DNA of 6,346 nt from Candidatus Dadabacteria bacterium. GTDB lineage: Bacteria; Desulfobacterota_D; UBA1144; Nemesobacterales; UBA2774. Shown here one piece after another: positions 6,268 through 6,346 of the stretch. The stretch covers positions 1-6,346 of the forward strand of contig JAGVLR010000185.1 in NCBI GenBank assembly GCA_020054175.1, read 5' to 3'. Made by a program: the position numbers and the translations under genes. Numbering within the stretch: the first letter of the stretch is position 1; every line of letters begins with the position of its first letter. Below the pieces are notes generated by a model, which was not told the origin of the DNA, made no database searches, and saw nothing but the letters and a program-made list of their open reading frames with translations.

Positions 6268-6346
6268 GCAAGCTTGTTATATCCGACCTTCCCGATTCGA
6301 CATACAAAGGCAAGCGCGTCTTTGTCAGGGTCGACTTCAACGTGCC
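6264..6346 (+). CDS. pgk: Phosphoglycerate kinase (N-terminal fragment, runs off right edge)
   Basis: Only the first 27 codons are visible. They end in VFVRVDFNVP, the phosphoglycerate kinase signature (R-x-D-x-N-x-P) near the N-terminus, part of the 3-phosphoglycerate site. The enzyme interconverts 1,3-bisphosphoglycerate and 3-phosphoglycerate with ADP/ATP, using the product of the preceding gene. Its ATG overlaps the gap stop codon as ATGA. AGGAG (6249-6253) lies about 10 bases upstream, inside the end of gap. The short fragment is well conserved and the gap-pgk order is common in bacteria. Confidence 0.93.
   Translation, partial: MSKLVISDLPDSTYKGKRVFVRVDFNV

Overview
The window is a stretch of bacterial chromosome carrying six protein genes, two of them cut by the window edges. 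The genes are ordinary core and stress functions. I see no tRNA, rRNA, CRISPR array, insertion sequence, toxin-antitoxin pair or phage gene. The organism cannot be named safely. Coding DNA is moderately GC-rich, the intergenic gaps are AT-rich, and the resident genes favour AGG for arginine and ATA for isoleucine. Together with the gap-pgk pair and a Gram-negative-style oxyR/katG pair, this fits an uncultured proteobacterium-like or Desulfobacterota/Dadabacteria-like lineage, but that is only a guess.

Left block (1-2759): a peroxide-defence module. katG (catalase-peroxidase) runs leftward off the window edge and is divergent from oxyR, the thiol-based peroxide sensor. The 194-bp gap between them holds the most informative regulatory DNA here. 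It contains a near-consensus tetrameric OxyR site (1735-1771) that abuts the -35 hexamer of a good sigma70-type katG promoter. It also contains a separate perfect 12+12-bp palindrome (1683-1708) over the -10 and likely transcription start, which looks like the operator of a second regulator. The codon usage of katG differs clearly from that of its neighbours.

Middle block (2846-5077): a NifS/IscS-type cysteine desulfurase lies downstream of oxyR on the same strand, 86 bp away. It is tail-to-tail with argC (N-acetyl-gamma-glutamyl-phosphate reductase, arginine biosynthesis), with only 18 bp between the stop codons and no visible terminator.

Right block (5078-6346): gap (glyceraldehyde-3-phosphate dehydrogenase) is divergent from argC and overlaps the start of pgk (phosphoglycerate kinase, cut by the right edge) by 4 bases, forming a glycolysis/gluconeogenesis operon. 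The 182-bp argC-gap gap contains two short inverted repeats, plus a longer-range repeat whose right arm touches the gap ribosome binding site.

I did not find a new biological system. The parts most worth following up are the double-layered control of katG, the anomalous codon use of katG, and the argC-gap intergenic structures.
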